A stretch of 64,000 nt of DNA from Pseudonocardiales bacterium (GCA_019241525.1 JAFAWY010000131.1:48839-112838); one strand, 5' to 3'; counted from the stretch's first letter, positions 26,946-36,955 are shown. Program-made: numbers and translations. The notes: a model not told the origin generated them from the letters alone.

Positions 26946-27715
26946 CGGCTCCGCGGCCGCTGGTCGACTACGGCCGGCTGCTTGATGTGATCGGAATAGA
27001 GGGCGAATTGCTCCTTGGCACGGCAGCGTCGGCCTTGCCGGATGCAGCGAAGGCTGAGGTACCTGGTTGTCCCGATCTGACATTGGAGGGGACCCTGCTT
27101 CATGTAGGCAGCGTGCACCGAGTGACCAGGCAGTGGGTGCGCGACGGTCGTCGCCCAGAGAATTGGCAGCGATTACCGTCCGACGGCGATCTCCTGGGTT
27201 TCGTTCGTATCGGCCTCACAGAATTGATGGCAGAACTACGCCGGCACGACCCGACCGCACCGTGCAACACCTGGTGGCCAGCTGACCGCACACACGGCTT
27301 CTGGCGACGTCGGATGGCTCACGAGACCACAGTCCATCGCGTCGACGTGCAGGCTGCCGCGGGCGGTCCGGTGAACCCCATCGACCCAGACATAGCGTTG
27401 GACGGCATCGACGAGGTGCTGTTTCTCTGGTTTGGTTATCGCCTCGGTCAATTGGGCATGTCGTCACCGCAGCAGGGCGCGGTGGCCCTATCCGCGGCGC
27501 AGCGACGTTGGTTGGCGATTTTCGAGCGGGGGCGCTCCATCGCCCGGCGAGTCAATGAGGCTGAGGCCCGATCTGCGGATGCCATGGTGAGCGGAGATCC
27601 CACGGCTGTGTATTTGTGGTCATGGGGACGGCTGCCCGATCAGTCGGTGCAGATCACCGGCGACCAGGACGCCGTCGCGCATCTGTGGACGGTCTTGCGG
27701 CCCGCGACGCAGTAA
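26942..27715 (+). CDS. Maleylpyruvate isomerase family mycothiol-dependent protein (MDMPI N-terminal type)
   Basis: A 257-residue protein of the DinB-like/MDMPI family found in mycothiol-producing actinobacteria. The family signature is seen in TLEGTLLHVGSVHRVTRQWV (first metal-binding His region) and RRMAHETTVHRVDVQAA, whose H-E-x2-x-H spacing supplies the second metal-binding site. A C-terminal domain follows, with LYLWSWGRLP-like VYLWSWGRLPD and the final ITGDQDAVAHL. Possible roles are mycothiol-dependent isomerisation or thiol transfer; most members are uncharacterised. ATG 26942 overlaps the HEPN stop, so translation is coupled and this gene should share the SOS-box promoter. It converges on the Lhr gene with a 19-base gap. 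Confidence 0.8.
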   Translation: MTAPRPLVDYGRLLDVIGIEGELLLGTAASALPDAAKAEVPGCPDLTLEGTLLHVGSVHRVTRQWVRDGRRPENWQRLPSDGDLLGFVRIGLTELMAELRRHDPTAPCNTWWPADRTHGFWRRRMAHETTVHRVDVQAAAGGPVNPIDPDIALDGIDEVLFLWFGYRLGQLGMSSPQQGAVALSAAQRRWLAIFERGRSIARRVNEAEARSADAMVSGDPTAVYLWSWGRLPDQSVQITGDQDAVAHLWTVLRPATQ

Positions 27716-27734
27716 GCCAGAGCTGATCGTACGG

Positions 27735-30700
27735 TCAGGCACGCAACCGTAGGCCGCGGGGCGTGGCGCGGAATCCGGCCTCGTGTAGCAGTTCGGCGAG
27801 CGCAGATCCCAGCGCAGCCTCACCGTCAGCGCGTTCTACTGACAGTGAACCCAACCAGCCCTGTGCGACCGCGCCAGCCAGGGCGCGCACAGCAGCACGC
27901 AAAGTGTCAGTGTTGTCGGTGAATGACAGCAGCGACCGGCCACCGCGTTCGACGTAGAGCACTGCCGTACCGTTAACGAGAACCGCGAGTGCTCCGGCCT
28001 TGCGTCCAGGTCGGTGTCGCGCCTCTCCCATGGTCGGTGGCCACGGCAGCGCAGCGCCGTAGGGTTGGGCGGGATCGGTAGCGGCAAGCACGACCGTGGC
28101 GGTCTGTCCTTCGTCAGGTTGGCCGACTGCGCGCAGCCGGTCAATGGCACCCGGGATGGCGAACTGCGCGGCGCCGAGTCCTTCGATCACGTATCCGCGG
28201 CGGCATCGGCCGGCTTCCTCCATTGCGCGCAGCACTTTGTAGATCGCAGCAAAGCCACCGGTGATTCGTTCGGTGTCCAAGGCACCTCGAGTCAGTACCC
28301 CGTGACGTTCGAGGAATGTCTCGGCCCGCGCGTGTGCCCGTCGGGTCTGCTCGGCTTGCGACAAGGGATGTTGTGAGGCGGTGGGTGGGAGCGTCGGCGA
28401 CAGCGACCACCGTCCGGCGGCCGTCGGCGGCCCGGCACGGTGGGGCAACGGTGGCCGTGCCGCGCGCATTCGCGCATACCTTCCCCGTGACGCGGGCCGG
28501 CGCGGTCGGTGCGCCGCTGATCGGCCGGACACCAACGCGCGCAATGGCGCCAATGAATCATTGGTCAGGAACCCTGCCCAGACCAGATCCCAGATCGCGG
28601 CCACCATGTCGACGTCCTTAGGTGCCGGTTGCTCGTCAACAAGGAGATACTGACCCGCCCGATCGGCAAGCTGCCGGAAAAACAGTGCACCACCTGCCGC
28701 CGGGTCATCGCCTGGATCCCACCCAAGAGCGCGCAGCACAGCGCGGTGTACCGGAGTCAGCACTAACTGATCGTCCAGATCAGGTAACACTAGGTCCGCC
28801 AGGTCGCTGGGAGCCAGCGCGATCCACCCATCACCTCCCGGTAGCGACCCGCAGCCGATCCAGGTGACTTCACCGGAGATGGTCAGCTCATCGAGCAGCG
28901 CGGGGGAGTAGCCCGGCAGCCGAGCCGGAAGCAGCAACGATTCCAGCGCACTTGCGGGCACTGGTGCACCGGCCAGTTGCTCCACTGCGCCGAGGACGTC
29001 CCCCGGCGTAGGCGCGCTGCGCAAGCGCCGCGCCGGCTCCCTGCTGGACTTCTCCCACGCACCGATCCCATGCCAGGCGGGCAGGAAACGACCCAGGGCA
29101 GCTTGCTCGACTGGCTCCACCTCGGCTCGCAAGCGGGCCAGCGAGCCGCGCCGTAGCCGTCGCAACACTTCTGCGTGGCAGTACTCGGTGCCCCCACAGC
29201 CCGAGCTGCTGGGGCGCAGCTCGACTGGTCGCAGTTCACCTCGGACCAGTGCGCCCTGGGCGGTCATGCGATCCAATGCGGTAGTCACCACAGCAATGCC
29301 GAGCCCAAAGCGGTGCGCGACCGCCGTTGCCGTAAATGGCCCGTGAGTTCGGGCATAGCGCAAGAGCAAATCCCCTATCGGGTCGGCAACAGGCTCCGTG
29401 AAGGCCTCCGGTACGCCCACCGGTAAGGCCACGCCGAGCGCGTCGCGCACCCGCCCAGCGTCCTCGATCGCAATCCACCGTTGCTGGCCGGCGATCCGTA
29501 CCTCGATCGCGCGCCGGGTGCGGCCGAGCTCGGCCAGCCAGTCGGAAGTAGCGCCGCGCTGCACAGCCTCGGATTCGGTCAGGTCGCCCAACGAACGCAG
29601 CAGATCCGCGGTGCCTTCCACGTCCCGGGCCCGGCGGTCCGGATCGAGCCGCTGCAGCTGCGCCTCGATCTCCAGGAGAATTCCGGGGTCGAGCAGTTCG
29701 CGGATCGCTTCAGCACCGAGCAGCTCTGCCAATAGCGTGGAATCCAGCGCAAGTGCCGCAGCCTTACGCTCAGCCAGCGGTGCGTCCAGTTCGTAAAGGA
29801 ACATCCCCACGTAACCGAACAGCAGGCTGCGCGCGAATGGAGACGGTGACCCGGTGGCGACTTCCACAACGCGGATACGCCGAGCGCGCACATCCGACAT
29901 CAACTCGCGCAGTCCTGGCAGGTCGTAGACGTCCTGTATGCATTCCCGCATAGCTTCCAACACCACGGGAAACTGCTCGTACTTGGACGCGACAGCGAGC
30001 AACTGGGCTGCGCGTTGCCGCTGTTGCCATAGTGGTGTCCGCCGCCGTGGATCTCGGCGGGGCAGGAGCAGTGAGCGAGCGGCGCATTCGCGGAACCGGG
30101 AAGCGAACAACGCGGACCCGCCCACCTCAGCAATCACGAGCTCACCGATCTCGTCTGGATCGAACAGCACGTCTTCTGCGGTAGGTAGTACCTCGCTACC
30201 GTCAGCGTCCACTGCGTCCGGCAGCCGCAGCACGATCCCGTCGTCCGTGCTGGCCACCTGGGCTTCGACGCCGCGCCGTTCTCGCATCCGGGCGCCGATC
30301 GCCAGCGCCCACGGCCCGTTGACCTGCGCACCGAACGGGGAATGCACTACCATCCGCCAATCACCCAGCTCGTCGCGGAAGCGCTCGACCAGCACGGTTC
30401 GGTCATCAGGCACGTGCCCTGCAGCCTCGTGCTGCTCGCGTAGGTAGGACAGCAGGTTGTCGGCCGCCCATGCGTCCAGTCCGGCGCTTTCGATGCGGCC
30501 GCGCGCCACGTCAGCGTCAGCGCTGCTGAGTTCACGGACGAATGCGCCCAGCGCCCGGCCCAACTCCAGTGGTCGCCCCGGCGCATCGCCCTTCCAGAAC
30601 GGCATCCGGGCTGGCTCCCCGGGCACAGGCACTGCGACGACCCGGTCGTGGGTAATGTCAACGATCTTCCATGACGTCGAACCCAGCAGGAACGTATCGC

Positions 30701-32399
30701 CTACCCGAGACTCGTACACCATCTCCTCGTCGAGTTCACCGACCCGCGAGCCGGCGCCATCCTCACTGCTGGGGGTCATGACGGTGAACAACCCACGGTC
30801 CGGTATGGTGCCGCCAGAGGTGACGGCCAATCGCTGCGCTGCCGGCCTGGCGCGGAGCTCGTCGTTGACTCGGTCCCAGACAATCCGTGGACGCAGTTCG
30901 CCAAACTCTTCCGACGGATACCGCCCGGCGAGCATGTCCAGGACGGCGTGTAGGGCCGAGTCGGGCAGCGTCGAGTACGAGGCGGCCCGCCGAACCAGCG
31001 AGGCGAGATTGTCGACACGCCAGGTATCCATCGCCACCATTGCCACTACATGTTGGGCTAGCACATCCAGCGGGTTGCGGGGATAGCGCAGCGCCTCGAT
31101 GGCACCGGCCGCCATCCGTTCCGCGACAACTGCGCACGAGACCAGGTCGCCGCGGAACTTGGGGAAGATCACGCCGCGGGACACCGCACCGACCTGGTGG
31201 CCGGCCCGACCGATCCGCTGCAGGCCTGACGCGACCGTTGGGGGAGCCTCGACCTGAACCACAAGATCCACCGCCCCCATGTCGATACCCAGTTCCAGTG
31301 AGGAGGTGGCGACAACGCACGGCAACCGGCCCGACTTGAGTTCCTCCTCAACAAGAATCCGCTGCTCGCGCGACATCGAGCCGTGGTGTGCCTTGGCGAT
31401 GAGGTCCGGAGCACCACCGGCGAGGCCGGCCTGGCCCATCAGCTCGGCCGGCATCCGCTCTCGAGGCGCTGGGGGCATCTCGGCGGCCAATTCGTTAAGC
31501 CGAGAGGTCAGCCGCTCCGCCAGCCGCCGGGAGTTGGCGAACACGATCGTTGAGTGGTGTGCACGCACCAGATCCAGCACTCGGCGTTCTACCGCAGGCC
31601 AGATCGAGGCGCGCTGATCGGTCGCTCCGTCGACACTCTCAGTCGGCTCGCCCAGCGTCGCCATATCGGCTACTGGCACTTGTACCGCAACCTCGATCGT
31701 CTTCGCCGATGCTGGTTGTACCACCTGTACTGGTCGCCCACCGGCGAGAAATGCGCTGACCTCCTCGACGGGCCGCACGGTTGCAGACAGACCGATCCGC
31801 TGCGCGGGCGTCTCCAGCAGGGCGTCAAGCCGTTCCAAGGACAGCGCCAGATGCGCGCCACGCTTCGTCGCAGCAACGGCGTGCACCTCGTCGATGATCA
31901 CGGTGCGCACCCCCCGCAATGACTCCCTGGCAGCAGAGGTCAGCAGCAAGAACAGCGACTCCGGGGTGGTAACCAGTATGTCTGTCGGCGTGCGGGCAAA
32001 CGCGCGGCGCTGCTTGGCCGGAGTGTCGCCGGTGCGCATTCCCACTGCGATGCCCGGCTCTGGCAGGCCCAGCCGGTGGGCTGCCTGCCGGATACCTGCC
32101 AATGGTGACCGCAGGTTGCGCTCGACATCCACAGCCAGCGCCTTGAGTGGGGAGACGTACAGCACCCGGCAGCGTTTGGTCGGTTCCGCCGCAGGCCCCG
32201 CCAACACCAGCTGGTCCAGTGCCCACAAGAACGCGGCGAGGGTCTTACCGGATCCAGTCGGGGCTACGACCAGGGCGTGCTCGTCCGCCGCCGCGGCCCG
32301 CCAGGCGCCCTCCTGAGCTGCGGTAGGCGCGGCGAACGCCCCGGCAAACCAGGCCCTGGTAGCGGGCGAAAACAACTCCAACACATCCACGCCATCCAT
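27735..32399 (-). CDS. lhr: Lhr-like ATP-dependent helicase
   Basis: The 1554-residue superfamily 2 helicase corresponds to actinobacterial Lhr (Rv3296-like), a 3'-5' DNA translocase and RNA:DNA helicase linked to DNA repair. Motif I is APTGSGKT (46-53), motif II DEVH (170-173), motif III LSATVRP, and motif VI QRIGRAGHQVG. A winged-helix and beta-barrel region follows (SVASGxQR-like VASGLQRIGR, then FRDELGDWRMVVHSPFG), plus the long C-terminal domain special to full-length Lhr. An upstream ATG at 32414 is possible; 32399 fits the family N-terminus. It follows the amino-acid dehydrogenase on the same strand at 60 bases. No SOS box is visible in front. Confidence 0.93.
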   Translation of the reverse strand: MDGVDVLELFSPATRAWFAGAFAAPTAAQEGAWRAAAADEHALVVAPTGSGKTLAAFLWALDQLVLAGPAAEPTKRCRVLYVSPLKALAVDVERNLRSPLAGIRQAAHRLGLPEPGIAVGMRTGDTPAKQRRAFARTPTDILVTTPESLFLLLTSAARESLRGVRTVIIDEVHAVAATKRGAHLALSLERLDALLETPAQRIGLSATVRPVEEVSAFLAGGRPVQVVQPASAKTIEVAVQVPVADMATLGEPTESVDGATDQRASIWPAVERRVLDLVRAHHSTIVFANSRRLAERLTSRLNELAAEMPPAPRERMPAELMGQAGLAGGAPDLIAKAHHGSMSREQRILVEEELKSGRLPCVVATSSLELGIDMGAVDLVVQVEAPPTVASGLQRIGRAGHQVGAVSRGVIFPKFRGDLVSCAVVAERMAAGAIEALRYPRNPLDVLAQHVVAMVAMDTWRVDNLASLVRRAASYSTLPDSALHAVLDMLAGRYPSEEFGELRPRIVWDRVNDELRARPAAQRLAVTSGGTIPDRGLFTVMTPSSEDGAGSRVGELDEEMVYESRVGDTFLLGSTSWKIVDITHDRVVAVPVPGEPARMPFWKGDAPGRPLELGRALGAFVRELSSADADVARGRIESAGLDAWAADNLLSYLREQHEAAGHVPDDRTVLVERFRDELGDWRMVVHSPFGAQVNGPWALAIGARMRERRGVEAQVASTDDGIVLRLPDAVDADGSEVLPTAEDVLFDPDEIGELVIAEVGGSALFASRFRECAARSLLLPRRDPRRRTPLWQQRQRAAQLLAVASKYEQFPVVLEAMRECIQDVYDLPGLRELMSDVRARRIRVVEVATGSPSPFARSLLFGYVGMFLYELDAPLAERKAAALALDSTLLAELLGAEAIRELLDPGILLEIEAQLQRLDPDRRARDVEGTADLLRSLGDLTESEAVQRGATSDWLAELGRTRRAIEVRIAGQQRWIAIEDAGRVRDALGVALPVGVPEAFTEPVADPIGDLLLRYARTHGPFTATAVAHRFGLGIAVVTTALDRMTAQGALVRGELRPVELRPSSSGCGGTEYCHAEVLRRLRRGSLARLRAEVEPVEQAALGRFLPAWHGIGAWEKSSREPARRLRSAPTPGDVLGAVEQLAGAPVPASALESLLLPARLPGYSPALLDELTISGEVTWIGCGSLPGGDGWIALAPSDLADLVLPDLDDQLVLTPVHRAVLRALGWDPGDDPAAGGALFFRQLADRAGQYLLVDEQPAPKDVDMVAAIWDLVWAGFLTNDSLAPLRALVSGRSAAHRPRRPASRGRYARMRAARPPLPHRAGPPTAAGRWSLSPTLPPTASQHPLSQAEQTRRAHARAETFLERHGVLTRGALDTERITGGFAAIYKVLRAMEEAGRCRRGYVIEGLGAAQFAIPGAIDRLRAVGQPDEGQTATVVLAATDPAQPYGAALPWPPTMGEARHRPGRKAGALAVLVNGTAVLYVERGGRSLLSFTDNTDTLRAAVRALAGAVAQGWLGSLSVERADGEAALGSALAELLHEAGFRATPRGLRLRA

Positions 32400-32459
32400 G
32401 ATGGCTCCCGGCACTGACAGTGTGGTCTGCGGCCAGTGCAGCTGGTCACCGGCACTTGA

Positions 32460-33557
32460 CTAACCCTGTCGGGCCTCTGACGGCCGCGAACCAGGCACGA
32501 GGATTTTGCGCAGACGGCTTACCTCCGACATGCGCCGCTCGGCTAGATGGTCAGCGGCGACCGCGGGCGGTACACCATCACGCTCGGCGAACTTGAAGAT
32601 CTCCCGGGTGGTGTCGAAGATCTTGGCAACCCGCGCTTTGGCCCGGTGGAAGTCGAAGCCTCCGATCTCGTCGGCAACTTGAACGACCCCGCCGGCGTTG
32701 ACGACATAGTCGGGTGCGTAGAGGATGCCGCGCTCATCGAGGAGCTTTTCCACGCCGGGATGTTCCAGCTGGTTGTTCGCACCACCGCAAACGATCTTGG
32801 CGTGCAACGCGGTGACGGTCGGATCGTCCAGCGCTGATCCGAGAGCGCAAGGGGCGTACACGTCGATCGGCTCGCGCACCAGCGCTGCGGTGTCCGGCGC
32901 GACGGCGACCTCTGGATGCGCAGCAGTGATCCGCTCGATCGCCTGATCATTGATATCGGCCACGATCACCTGGGCACCGTCGGCCAGCAGATGATCCACA
33001 AGCACGGTCCCGACCTTGCCGACACCAGAGATCCCCACCCGGCGCCCGGCCAGGGTGGGGGTGCCCCAGATGTGTTCGGCAGCCGCGCGCATGCCCTGGT
33101 AGACGCCGAAGGCCGTCAGGATCGACGAGTCACCGGCGCCACCGTTCGATACCGAGCGCCCGGTGACGAACTCGGACTCCCTGGCGACAATGTCCATGTC
33201 CTTGACGTAAGTACCGACGTCACAAGCGGTGATGTAGCGGCCGCCCAGCGATTGCACGAAGCGCCCGTAAGCCCGCAGCAACACTTCTGTCTTGTCCCGA
33301 GTGGGATCACCGAGGATCACAGCTTTGCCTCCGCCGTGATCCAATCCGGCCAGCGCGTTCTTGTACGACATCGCAGCAGCTAGATGCAGCACGTCAACCA
33401 GCGCGTCCTTCTCGCTGGAGTAAGGGTGGAACCGGGTCCCGCCCAGCGCCGGCCCCAGCGCGGTGGAATGGATCGCGATGATCGCGCGCAGCCCGGAGGG
33501 CCTGTCGTGGCAGAAGACGACCTGCTCGTGGTCACCGGTTCCGAACACGTCGGTCAT
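32460..33557 (-). CDS. Leucine/valine dehydrogenase (Glu/Leu/Phe/Val dehydrogenase family)
   Basis: A 365-residue amino-acid dehydrogenase, the size of Leu/Val dehydrogenases and smaller than Glu dehydrogenase. It oxidatively deaminates a branched-chain amino acid with NAD+. The catalytic region has [12 protein letters not shown], Lys66 in [10 protein letters not shown] and Lys78 in DHGGGKAVI. The NAD-binding domain shows [15 protein letters not shown] with a following acidic residue in VADIND. Substrate preference between leucine, valine and phenylalanine is not certain. ATG 33557 is used; the frame continues to 33824 antisense to the next gene but without family similarity. It is divergent from the MBL/Rieske gene and upstream of lhr. 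Confidence 0.88.
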   Translation of the reverse strand: MTDVFGTGDHEQVVFCHDRPSGLRAIIAIHSTALGPALGGTRFHPYSSEKDALVDVLHLAAAMSYKNALAGLDHGGGKAVILGDPTRDKTEVLLRAYGRFVQSLGGRYITACDVGTYVKDMDIVARESEFVTGRSVSNGGAGDSSILTAFGVYQGMRAAAEHIWGTPTLAGRRVGISGVGKVGTVLVDHLLADGAQVIVADINDQAIERITAAHPEVAVAPDTAALVREPIDVYAPCALGSALDDPTVTALHAKIVCGGANNQLEHPGVEKLLDERGILYAPDYVVNAGGVVQVADEIGGFDFHRAKARVAKIFDTTREIFKFAERDGVPPAVAADHLAERRMSEVSRLRKILVPGSRPSEARQG

Positions 33558-33684
33558 GTGGTGTCCCTTCCCGTTGGTAGCGCGCTGCTGTGCGCAGCGT
33601 ATGCCTGCGCCGGGCGCGTCAGCACCGGACAAGGGATGGCACCATCTGCCGGGTAGCGGACGGACACTGACGCGGGGAGAGAAC

Positions 33685-35253
33685 ATGCGGGTGACCGGAG
33701 TCGGGCACGCCGGACTGTATATCGAGACTGTCGCCGGCAGCGTGCTTTGCGACCCGTGGGTGAATCCGGCTTTCTTCGGCTCGTGGTTCCCCTTTCCGGA
33801 CAACAGCGACCTCGACTGGGACACCTTCGGACAAGCCGACTATCTGTACATCTCGCATCTGCATCGGGATCATTTTGATCCCGAGCTGTTGCGCCGCCAT
33901 GTGCGCAAGAACACCACGGTGTTGCTGCCGGATTACCCCACCGACGAGCTGGAGCGCGCGCTGGCCGGCCTCGGGTTCCGCACCTTTCTACGCACGACAT
34001 CGGGAGTCCCGGTGCACCGTGACGGGCTGCGCATCATGATCACGTCATTGACCGGACCTAGTGACGGGCCGATTGGCGACTCGGCGTTATCCCTAGATGA
34101 CGGCCACACCGTGATCCTCAACCAGAACGACGCTCACCCCCTGGACATCGAGCAACTGCGGGATTTCGGTGAGGTGCACGGGTATTTCACCCAGTTCTCC
34201 GGTGCGATCTGGTGGCCGATGGTCTACGACCTGCCCGAGGGCGCGCGCCGGGAGTTCGCCCGCCGCAAGCGGGTTGGGCAAACCGACCGGGCGTTGCGTT
34301 ACATCGACGCCGTAGATGCTGCACACGTGTTTCCCACCGCCGGACCACCCTGTTTCCTCGATGAGGAGCTGTTCGACTTCAACGGTCATGGCTATGACGG
34401 CGCCAGTATCTTTACCGATCAGGCGCAATTCTTGGCCGAGCTGCACTCGGCTCGCCCCGCCGTGTCAGCACATCTGCTGCTGCCGGGTAGTGTCGCTGAT
34501 CTCGACGGGTCGTGCTGCGAGCTCAGCCACCGGTACACCGCTGCCGAGATCACCCGTATCTTCCAAGAGAAGACTGACTATCTGCGGGAATACCAAAACC
34601 GTGCGCAGCCTGCCCTGGCCGCCGAGCAAATGAGCCGGGCACCGGTCCCCTCGGACCTCTTGGAGCAGCTCAAGCAGTGGTGGGAACCGCTGCTCAAGCG
34701 CGCCGAGAACATCTGCACCGGAGTGGGTGGACCCGTCCGTCTCGACGTGGGCGAGCGCTCATTAGTGATCGACTTCACAGCTCGCGAAGTGCGCGAGTTT
34801 GCTGGCGAACAGTGCCGCTACCGCTTGTCGACCTCGGCGGATCTGGTGGCTACGAACCTCACCCGGCGCGAGGTGGACTGGTCAAACAGCCTGTTTTTGT
34901 CACTGCGGTTCCGGGCCAGCCGGGTCGGTCAGTACAACGAGTTCGTCTACGTGTTCTTCAAGTGCCTGTCGCCCGAGCGCATCGACTATGTCGAGAACTG
35001 GTACGACGAGCGCAATGACGACGGTGCGGACATCACCCTGGACAGCTGGCGCGTTCAACGCCGTTGCCCGCATCTGCGTGCCGATCTGGCCAAATTCGGC
35101 AGTGTGTCCGACGGCGTCCTCACCTGTGCGTTGCATGGCTGGCGTTTCGATCTGGCAACGGGTCGATGCCTCACCGCAGCGGGCCACCAGATTCGCGCCA
35201 TGCCGGTCAGCGGGCCGATCAGCGGTTGCGCTGCTGCCACCACGAGCGAATGA
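33685..35253 (+). CDS. Metallo-beta-lactamase-fold and Rieske [2Fe-2S] hybrid protein (CMP-NeuAc hydroxylase-like)
   Basis: A 522-residue two-module protein. The N-terminal half is a metallo-beta-lactamase fold with SHLHRDHFD (His58, His60, Asp62, His63) and further ligands around [12 protein letters not shown]. The C-terminal part ends in a Rieske cluster motif: Cys461-P-His463, then Cys481-A-L-His484. The combination resembles CMP-N-acetylneuraminate hydroxylase-like and UlaG-like proteins, in which a di-metal site hydroxylates a substrate with electrons from the Rieske centre. The substrate here is unknown. ATG 33685 follows GGGGAGAG; the frame upstream is spurious. It is divergent from the dehydrogenase and ends antisense to a small membrane-protein gene. 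Confidence 0.82.
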   Translation: MRVTGVGHAGLYIETVAGSVLCDPWVNPAFFGSWFPFPDNSDLDWDTFGQADYLYISHLHRDHFDPELLRRHVRKNTTVLLPDYPTDELERALAGLGFRTFLRTTSGVPVHRDGLRIMITSLTGPSDGPIGDSALSLDDGHTVILNQNDAHPLDIEQLRDFGEVHGYFTQFSGAIWWPMVYDLPEGARREFARRKRVGQTDRALRYIDAVDAAHVFPTAGPPCFLDEELFDFNGHGYDGASIFTDQAQFLAELHSARPAVSAHLLLPGSVADLDGSCCELSHRYTAAEITRIFQEKTDYLREYQNRAQPALAAEQMSRAPVPSDLLEQLKQWWEPLLKRAENICTGVGGPVRLDVGERSLVIDFTAREVREFAGEQCRYRLSTSADLVATNLTRREVDWSNSLFLSLRFRASRVGQYNEFVYVFFKCLSPERIDYVENWYDERNDDGADITLDSWRVQRRCPHLRADLAKFGSVSDGVLTCALHGWRFDLATGRCLTAAGHQIRAMPVSGPISGCAAATTSE

Positions 35254-35341
35254 GCACCGCGAGGAACGCGAGCAAACCCAGCAGGATCACCAGCTGTCCG
35301 GCGGTGGATGACAACCCGGTCGGGTCCTCCGGGGTAAACAC
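35219..35341 (-). CDS. Small single-pass membrane protein (40 aa)
   Basis: A 40-residue frame encodes a polar N-terminus (FTPEDPTGLSSTAGQ), one hydrophobic helix ([15 protein letters not shown]) and a basic Trp/Arg tail (RSWWQQRNR). This is a textbook single-pass small membrane protein with the positive tail inside. It starts at GTG 35341; an in-frame stop lies just upstream, and no good ribosome binding site is seen. Its last 35 bases are antisense to the 3' end of the MBL/Rieske gene. The function is unknown and a chance open frame cannot be excluded. Confidence 0.5.
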   Translation of the reverse strand: MFTPEDPTGLSSTAGQLVILLGLLAFLAVLIRSWWQQRNR

Positions 35342-35430
35342 CTGGTCACGATAGCTGCTTTAGGGCACCTAACGTGAGATTGGACCCAATCTCATCACCC
35401 GCCAGCGGCCCGCCAAGGGCCATCAAGATC

Positions 35431-35436
35431 TAATCT
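35431..35436 (+). promoter_or_regulatory. Probable -10 element of DUF3046 gene (leaderless transcript)
   Basis: TAATCT ends 6 bases before the ATG at 35443, the spacing expected if transcription starts on the A of the start codon. No Shine-Dalgarno sequence is present, which fits a leaderless mRNA as is common in Mycobacteriales. Confidence 0.5.
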
Positions 35437-35442
35437 GAATAA

Positions 35443-35637
35443 ATGCGGATTACCCACTTCCGGCAGCGGATGGACGAGGAATTTGGCCCGGTTCGAGCCG
35501 CTGCCCTGGCTCATGATCACGTGTTTGCTGAGCTCGGTGGTCGGACAGTGAACGGGGCGCTGGAGGCAGGGATGGACACCAAGCGGGTGTGGGCAGCCGT
35601 CTGTACGGCCTTCGACGTTCCCGAAGAGCGACGCTGA
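35443..35637 (+). CDS. DUF3046 family protein
   Basis: A 64-residue protein matching DUF3046 (Rv2738c-like), found directly upstream of recA in mycobacteria. Conserved features are the start MRITHFRQRMDEEFG, the middle LAHDHVFAELGGRTV, EALEAG-like ALEAGMDTKRVWAAVC and the end FDVPEERR. No function is established; constant linkage to recA-recX suggests a link to DNA metabolism or simply conserved order. It is transcribed toward recA, whose own promoters lie in the 244-base gap that follows. Confidence 0.85.
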   Translation: MRITHFRQRMDEEFGPVRAAALAHDHVFAELGGRTVNGALEAGMDTKRVWAAVCTAFDVPEERR

Positions 35638-35740
35638 CAAACGGCCGTTTGGTGTGTCGGGCTGGGCTGCCCGGCGTGTCGGCTTCTACTACATACCGCT
35701 GAGCGCGGGAAAATAGCACACCGGCGTGTCACAGAAGGTG

Positions 35741-35756
35741 TCGAACAGGTGTTCGG
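35741..35756. promoter_or_regulatory. LexA box upstream of recA
   Basis: TCGAACAGGTGTTCGG matches the actinobacterial SOS box with one deviation at the last base and equals the sequence known for mycobacterial recA. It is 126 bases upstream of the recA ATG, so it should control the distal, LexA-dependent promoter. Confidence 0.9.
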
Positions 35757-35813
35757 CTAGGCTGCTGTCCACAGTCGGAGGCCTATCCACAGATCCGGCC
35801 GTGCTTGCGCAAA

Positions 35814-35836
35814 GTGTCGGTCCTATCGCCTAGCGT
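35814..35836 (+). promoter_or_regulatory. Candidate LexA-independent recA promoter (RecA-NDp/PafBC type)
   Basis: GTGTCGGTC, 8 bases, then TAGCGT resembles the RecA-NDp pattern TTGTCRGTG-N8-TAnnnT bound through PafBC in mycobacteria. It lies between the SOS box and the gene, as the proximal promoter does in M. tuberculosis. The first motif deviates at two positions. Confidence 0.5.
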
Positions 35837-35881
35837 CAGCGCCGACCCAGAAGACCCTCAATCAGCGAGGTGGACCGTCAG

Positions 35882-36922
35882 ATGGCATCAGTACCGGATC
35901 GGGAGAAGGCGCTTGAGATCGCCTTGGCTCAGATCGAGAAGCAGTGCGGCAAGGGATCCGTGATGCGCCTCGGCGAAGAGGGCCGCGCGCCCGTCGAGGT
36001 GATTCCCACCGGGTCCATCGCGTTGGACGTGGCGTTAGGCATCGGTGGCCTGCCCCGTGGCCGGATCATCGAGGTGTACGGCCCGGAATCCTCCGGAAAG
36101 ACGACGATTGCGCTGCACGCGGTGGCCAACGCCCAGCGCGCCGGTGGGATCGCCGCATTCATTGACGCCGAGCATGCGCTGGATCCCGACTACGCGAAGG
36201 CGCTCGGAGTGGACACCGACGCCTTACTAGTTTCCCAGCCCGATACCGGGGAGCAGGCGCTGGAGATCGCAGACATGCTGATCCGCTCTGGCGCCCTGGA
36301 TGTCGTGGTCATCGACTCGGTGGCAGCACTCGTGCCGCGGGCGGAGATCGAAGGAGAGATGGGTGACTCGCATGTCGGCTTACAGGCACGGCTGATGAGC
36401 CAGGCACTGCGAAAGATCACCGGCGCGCTGAGCACTTCGGGTACCACCGCGATCTTCATCAACCAGCTGCGGGAGAAGGTGGGAGTCTTCTTCGGTTCGC
36501 CGGAGACCACCACCGGTGGCAAAGCTTTGAAATTCTATGCCTCGGTACGCCTGGATATCCGTCGCATTGAGACCCTCAAAGACGGTTCAGATGCGGTAGG
36601 TAATCGAACCCGGGTCAAGGTGGTCAAGAACAAGTGCGCTCCGCCATTCAAACAAGCAGAATTTGATATTCTTTACGGCCATGGGATCAGCAAAGAGGGT
36701 TCGCTGATCGACTTGGGCGTAGAGCAGGGTGTTGTCCGTAAAGCGGGCGCCTGGTACACCTACGAGGGCGACCAACTCGGCCAGGGCAAGGAAAACGCTC
36801 GGAAGTTTCTCGCCGACAATCCGGACATTGCTGCTGAAATCGAAAAACGGATCAAGGACAAGCTCGGCATTGGAGCGAAGCTGGACGCTGATCAAACCGT
36901 GCCGGCTCCGGTGGATTTCTGA
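35882..36922 (+). CDS. recA: Recombinase RecA
   Basis: The 346-residue DNA strand-exchange protein forms filaments on single-stranded DNA, drives homologous recombination and triggers LexA self-cleavage. Walker A is GPESSGKT (67-74), Walker B region [14 protein letters not shown], the L2 loop segment [28 protein letters not shown], and the C-terminus is the acidic-poor actinobacterial ending APVDF. There is no intein, in contrast to M. tuberculosis. ATG 35882 has GAGGTGG upstream; an in-frame start 12 bases earlier adds no conserved sequence. It is followed by recX after 33 bases and preceded by an SOS box and a probable PafBC promoter. Confidence 0.98.
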   Translation: MASVPDREKALEIALAQIEKQCGKGSVMRLGEEGRAPVEVIPTGSIALDVALGIGGLPRGRIIEVYGPESSGKTTIALHAVANAQRAGGIAAFIDAEHALDPDYAKALGVDTDALLVSQPDTGEQALEIADMLIRSGALDVVVIDSVAALVPRAEIEGEMGDSHVGLQARLMSQALRKITGALSTSGTTAIFINQLREKVGVFFGSPETTTGGKALKFYASVRLDIRRIETLKDGSDAVGNRTRVKVVKNKCAPPFKQAEFDILYGHGISKEGSLIDLGVEQGVVRKAGAWYTYEGDQLGQGKENARKFLADNPDIAAEIEKRIKDKLGIGAKLDADQTVPAPVDF

Positions 36923-36955
36923 TGGCTCACACGTATCACGCAGGCCCGAACGGCG

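Noticed and set aside
33463..33684. Upstream extension of the MBL/Rieske frame
   Set aside because: It overlaps the start of the divergent dehydrogenase; ATG 33685 with GGGGAGAG is better supported.
36600..36616. TCGAAC-like site inside recA
   Set aside because: The right half (GTCAAG) does not match the SOS consensus and it is within the coding region.
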